Shown: positions 16,315 through 17,505 of the stretch, one piece after another
Layout of the letters: every line of letters begins with the position of its first letter
Numbering within the stretch: position 1 is the stretch's first letter
Source of the DNA: CAYLHF01 sp964383365
Lineage (GTDB): Bacteria > Bacteroidota > Rhodothermia > Rhodothermales > UBA10348
Length of the DNA stretch: 17,505 bases
NCBI GenBank assembly: GCA_964383365.1
Contig: CAYLHF010000048.1
Span: forward strand, 1 to 17,505
Direction of reading: 5' to 3'
Notes under the pieces: generated by a model
Seen by the model: only the letters and a program-made list of their open reading frames with translations
Told to the model about the DNA's origin: nothing
Database searches by the model: none
Made by a program: the position numbers and the translations under genes

Positions 16315-16344
16315 TGCGGTACAAACGCCATTTCGGGCTCCCGC
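16315..16344 (-). promoter_or_regulatory. Candidate L1-binding operator before rplK
   Basis: Minus-strand RNA: GCGG (16344-16341) pairs with CCGC (16319-16316). The internal loop is GA on one side and GUUUGUA (16326-16320) on the other. GCC (16338-16336) pairs with GGC (16329-16327) under a 6-nt loop CGAAAU. It ends 8 nt before the rplK ATG. The halves GCGGGAGCC and TGGCGTTTGTACCGCA are almost the same as those before rplA. In E. coli the L1 repressor site is also in the rplK leader. Confidence 0.7.
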
Positions 16345-16451
16345 GATCTGATTTTGCTAAAACGCTCTAGCCGGTAGTAAATGACACGAACGCGACCATG
16401 TTCCGGATTAAATACGAAACATCATTAAGGAGTCGTGAATCTTGACGGGAC

Positions 16452-17009
16452 CTATTCTTCGTGTTCGATCTGAAGATAGTCCAATTCGAGAGGGGTCTTT
16501 CGACCGAAAATCGAAACCATCACCCTGACTTTCATCTTGTCCGGATAGACCTCCTCGACCATGCCATTGAAGTTGTTGAAGGGCCCATCGACTACCTTCA
16601 CCGAATCCCCGTTCTTGAATGGAATCTCCGGTTGTTCGCCCGCCTGAACGGCTTCGTCCATCTTACCGATGATACGATTGACCTCATCCGGCCTGAGCGG
16701 AGTCGGGACGTCGCCGGTCGTTAGAAATCCAACGACGGACGGGACACCGGATATCACGTGCTTGAGCTGATTATCCAATAACGCGTGGAGCAGGATATAA
16801 CCCGGGAAGAAGGTCTTCTCGCGCGTTCGCTTCTTACCCGCACGCATCTCGAAAACGGTTTCCGTGGGGATCATGATCTCCTCGATATGCTCCGTCAGGC
16901 CGAGCCGGTCCACTTCGCGTTCGAGAAATTCTTTGACCTTTTTTTCGTGACCCGAAAATGTCCGGAGCACATACCACTTACGAATAATGTTGTCTTTCGG
17001 CGTCTCCAT
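16452..17009 (-). CDS. nusG: Transcription termination/antitermination factor NusG
   Basis: NusG (185 aa) binds the clamp of RNA polymerase through its NGN domain and contacts Rho or ribosomal protein S10 through its KOW domain. The NGN domain covers about 11-118, with KWYVLRTFSGHEKKVKEFLE, the KKRTREKTFFPGYILLH block and VPSVVGFL. The KOW domain covers about 128-183, with FKNGDSVKVVDGPFNNFNG, then VMVSIFGRKTPLELDYLQIE. Length and order are standard, with no inserted domain. The ATG at 17009 directly follows a small hairpin (AGCAG-AAA-CTGCT). The gene sits 42 bp after secE, the near-universal secE-nusG pair. Confidence 0.98.
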   Translation of the reverse strand: METPKDNIIRKWYVLRTFSGHEKKVKEFLEREVDRLGLTEHIEEIMIPTETVFEMRAGKKRTREKTFFPGYILLHALLDNQLKHVISGVPSVVGFLTTGDVPTPLRPDEVNRIIGKMDEAVQAGEQPEIPFKNGDSVKVVDGPFNNFNGMVEEVYPDKMKVRVMVSIFGRKTPLELDYLQIEHEE

Positions 17010-17022
17010 AGCAGTTTCTGCT
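17010..17022 (-). promoter_or_regulatory. Small hairpin abutting the nusG start codon
   Basis: AGCAG and CTGCT pair across AAA immediately before ATG 17009. The stem is 5 bp and occupies the place where a Shine-Dalgarno would lie. It may be chance; the function is unknown. Confidence 0.25.
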
Positions 17023-17051
17023 CATGGGACAGATCCCTTTTTCAAGGAATA

Positions 17052-17234
17052 CTATCCGTAAATGACTTCAAGAACGGTGCTGATTACACGATCCGTAATG
17101 AAGATGAAAAGTGAGATAACGACGGTGGCGATAATTGTCACTACCGTGCTGTTGATCAGTTCAGATCGCGTCGGCCATGTGACCTTGCGCATCTCCTTGC
17201 TGACCTCTTCGAGGTATCCTGTAATCTTACTCAT
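17052..17234 (-). CDS. secE: Preprotein translocase subunit SecE
   Basis: SecE of the short bacterial type (60 aa), a clamp for SecY in the protein export channel. The amphipathic helix and the conserved EMRKVTWPTRSEL motif (about 14-26) precede one transmembrane helix (about 29-50, rich in Val, Ile and Thr), and a short tail ends in VIYG. The start is ATG 17234 (MSKITGYLEEVSKEM). A GTG/ATG frame open 17 codons further upstream would run into the tRNA-SecE spacer and is not SecE-like. A weak AAAGAG lies before the start. It lies 48 bp after tRNA-Trp and 42 bp before nusG. Confidence 0.97.
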   Translation of the reverse strand: MSKITGYLEEVSKEMRKVTWPTRSELINSTVVTIIATVVISLFIFITDRVISTVLEVIYG

Positions 17235-17258
17235 ATTAACTCTTTCAATTTGACCTGG

Positions 17259-17271
17259 CCGCAATTTGCGG
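17259..17271 (-). promoter_or_regulatory. Hairpin between tRNA-Trp and secE
   Basis: The near-palindrome CCGCAATTTGCGG gives a 5-bp stem (CCGCA/TGCGG) with a 3-nt loop, starting 11 nt past the 3' end of tRNA-Trp. It may mark where the tRNA is cut out of a tuf-secE-nusG precursor. It is too short and lacks the U-run of a terminator. Confidence 0.35.
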
Positions 17272-17282
17272 ATCGGCCTTTG

Positions 17283-17356
<74 letters not shown>

Positions 17357-17433
17357 TCCAACGCCAATCTTCCGGGATCACGACTGCGTACCTACCTCCA
17401 GGTCAGAAACAGGGCCAGTCCATCCGGAAGAAC

Positions 17434-17452
17434 TCGGATTCAGAAAATCCGA
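17434..17452 (-). terminator. Hairpin directly after tuf
   Basis: TCGGATT (17434-17440) and AATCCGA (17446-17452) form a perfect 7-bp stem with a 5-nt loop that starts 1 nt past the tuf stop. GTTCTTCC follows rather than a T-run, so it may be a partial terminator or a 3'-end stabiliser before tRNA-Trp. The rest of the gap to the tRNA (17356-17433) holds only a 7-bp inverted repeat, CTTCCGG (17369-17375) / CCGGAAG (17424-17430). Confidence 0.45.
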
Positions 17453-17453
17453 T

Positions 17454-17505
17454 TTAGTCGTTGATTTTGGATACGACGCCTGCACCAACCGTGCGGCCGC
17501 CTTCC
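17454..17505 (-). CDS. tuf: Elongation factor Tu, 3' end only
   Basis: The last 16 codons and the stop of EF-Tu. The minus strand reads EGGRTVGAGVVSKIND followed by TAA, which is the conserved end of EF-Tu domain 3. The gene continues past the right edge of the window. Its place before tRNA-Trp, secE and nusG is the usual one. Confidence 0.95.
   Translation of the reverse strand, partial: EGGRTVGAGVVSKIND

Noticed and set aside
16307..16324. Longer N terminus for rplK starting at ATG 16324
   Set aside because: The six extra residues are not L11 sequence and the codons fall inside the candidate L1 operator. ATG 16306 matches the universal L11 start.

Overview
The window is a chromosomal segment of a free-living bacterium, most likely of the phylum Bacteroidota in the broad sense. 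Class Rhodothermia (Rhodothermales or Balneolales) is a plausible guess, not a demonstrated placement. The reasons are: the lengths of RpoB (1276 aa) and RpoC (1427 aa); the rifampicin-region variant TNPLAE, which is familiar from Bacteroidota; the near absence of Shine-Dalgarno sequences before the core genes; and the neighbouring ECF sigma / HEAT-repeat anti-sigma / DUF4097 set. Base composition is moderate and looks uniform, and there is no sign of a mobile element, phage or CRISPR array.

Right two thirds (about 5.6-17.5 kb, all minus strand): the classical translation/transcription cluster, read from high to low coordinates. The order is the 3' end of tuf, tRNA-Trp(CCA), secE, nusG, rplK, rplA, rplJ, rplL, rpoB, rpoC. 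All genes are intact and colinear. The spacers carry clear RNA-level structure. A duplicated hairpin motif lies just before both rplK and rplA and resembles the 23S rRNA binding site of protein L1. A nested hairpin and a purine-rich RBS lie before rplL. A strong 10-bp hairpin lies between rplL and rpoB. A 16-bp hairpin lies after rpoC. These would let one long transcript deliver different amounts of L11/L1, L10/L12 and RNA polymerase.

Middle (about 5.1-5.6 kb): a small two-helix membrane protein of unknown function lies downstream of rpoC on the same strand. It overlaps tail-to-tail with a peptidase T gene.

Left third (0-5.2 kb): an ECF-type sigma factor, a membrane anti-sigma factor with HEAT-like repeats, and an exported DUF4097 beta-repeat protein run leftwards as a probable envelope-stress unit. 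Divergent from the sigma gene, a predicted lipoprotein of the phosphodiester glycosidase (NAGPA/DUF2233) family and a PepT-like M20 peptidase run rightwards.

Most of the window is ordinary, well-conserved housekeeping DNA. The observation most worth following is the twin L1-operator candidate. I saw no defence or other new multi-gene system.
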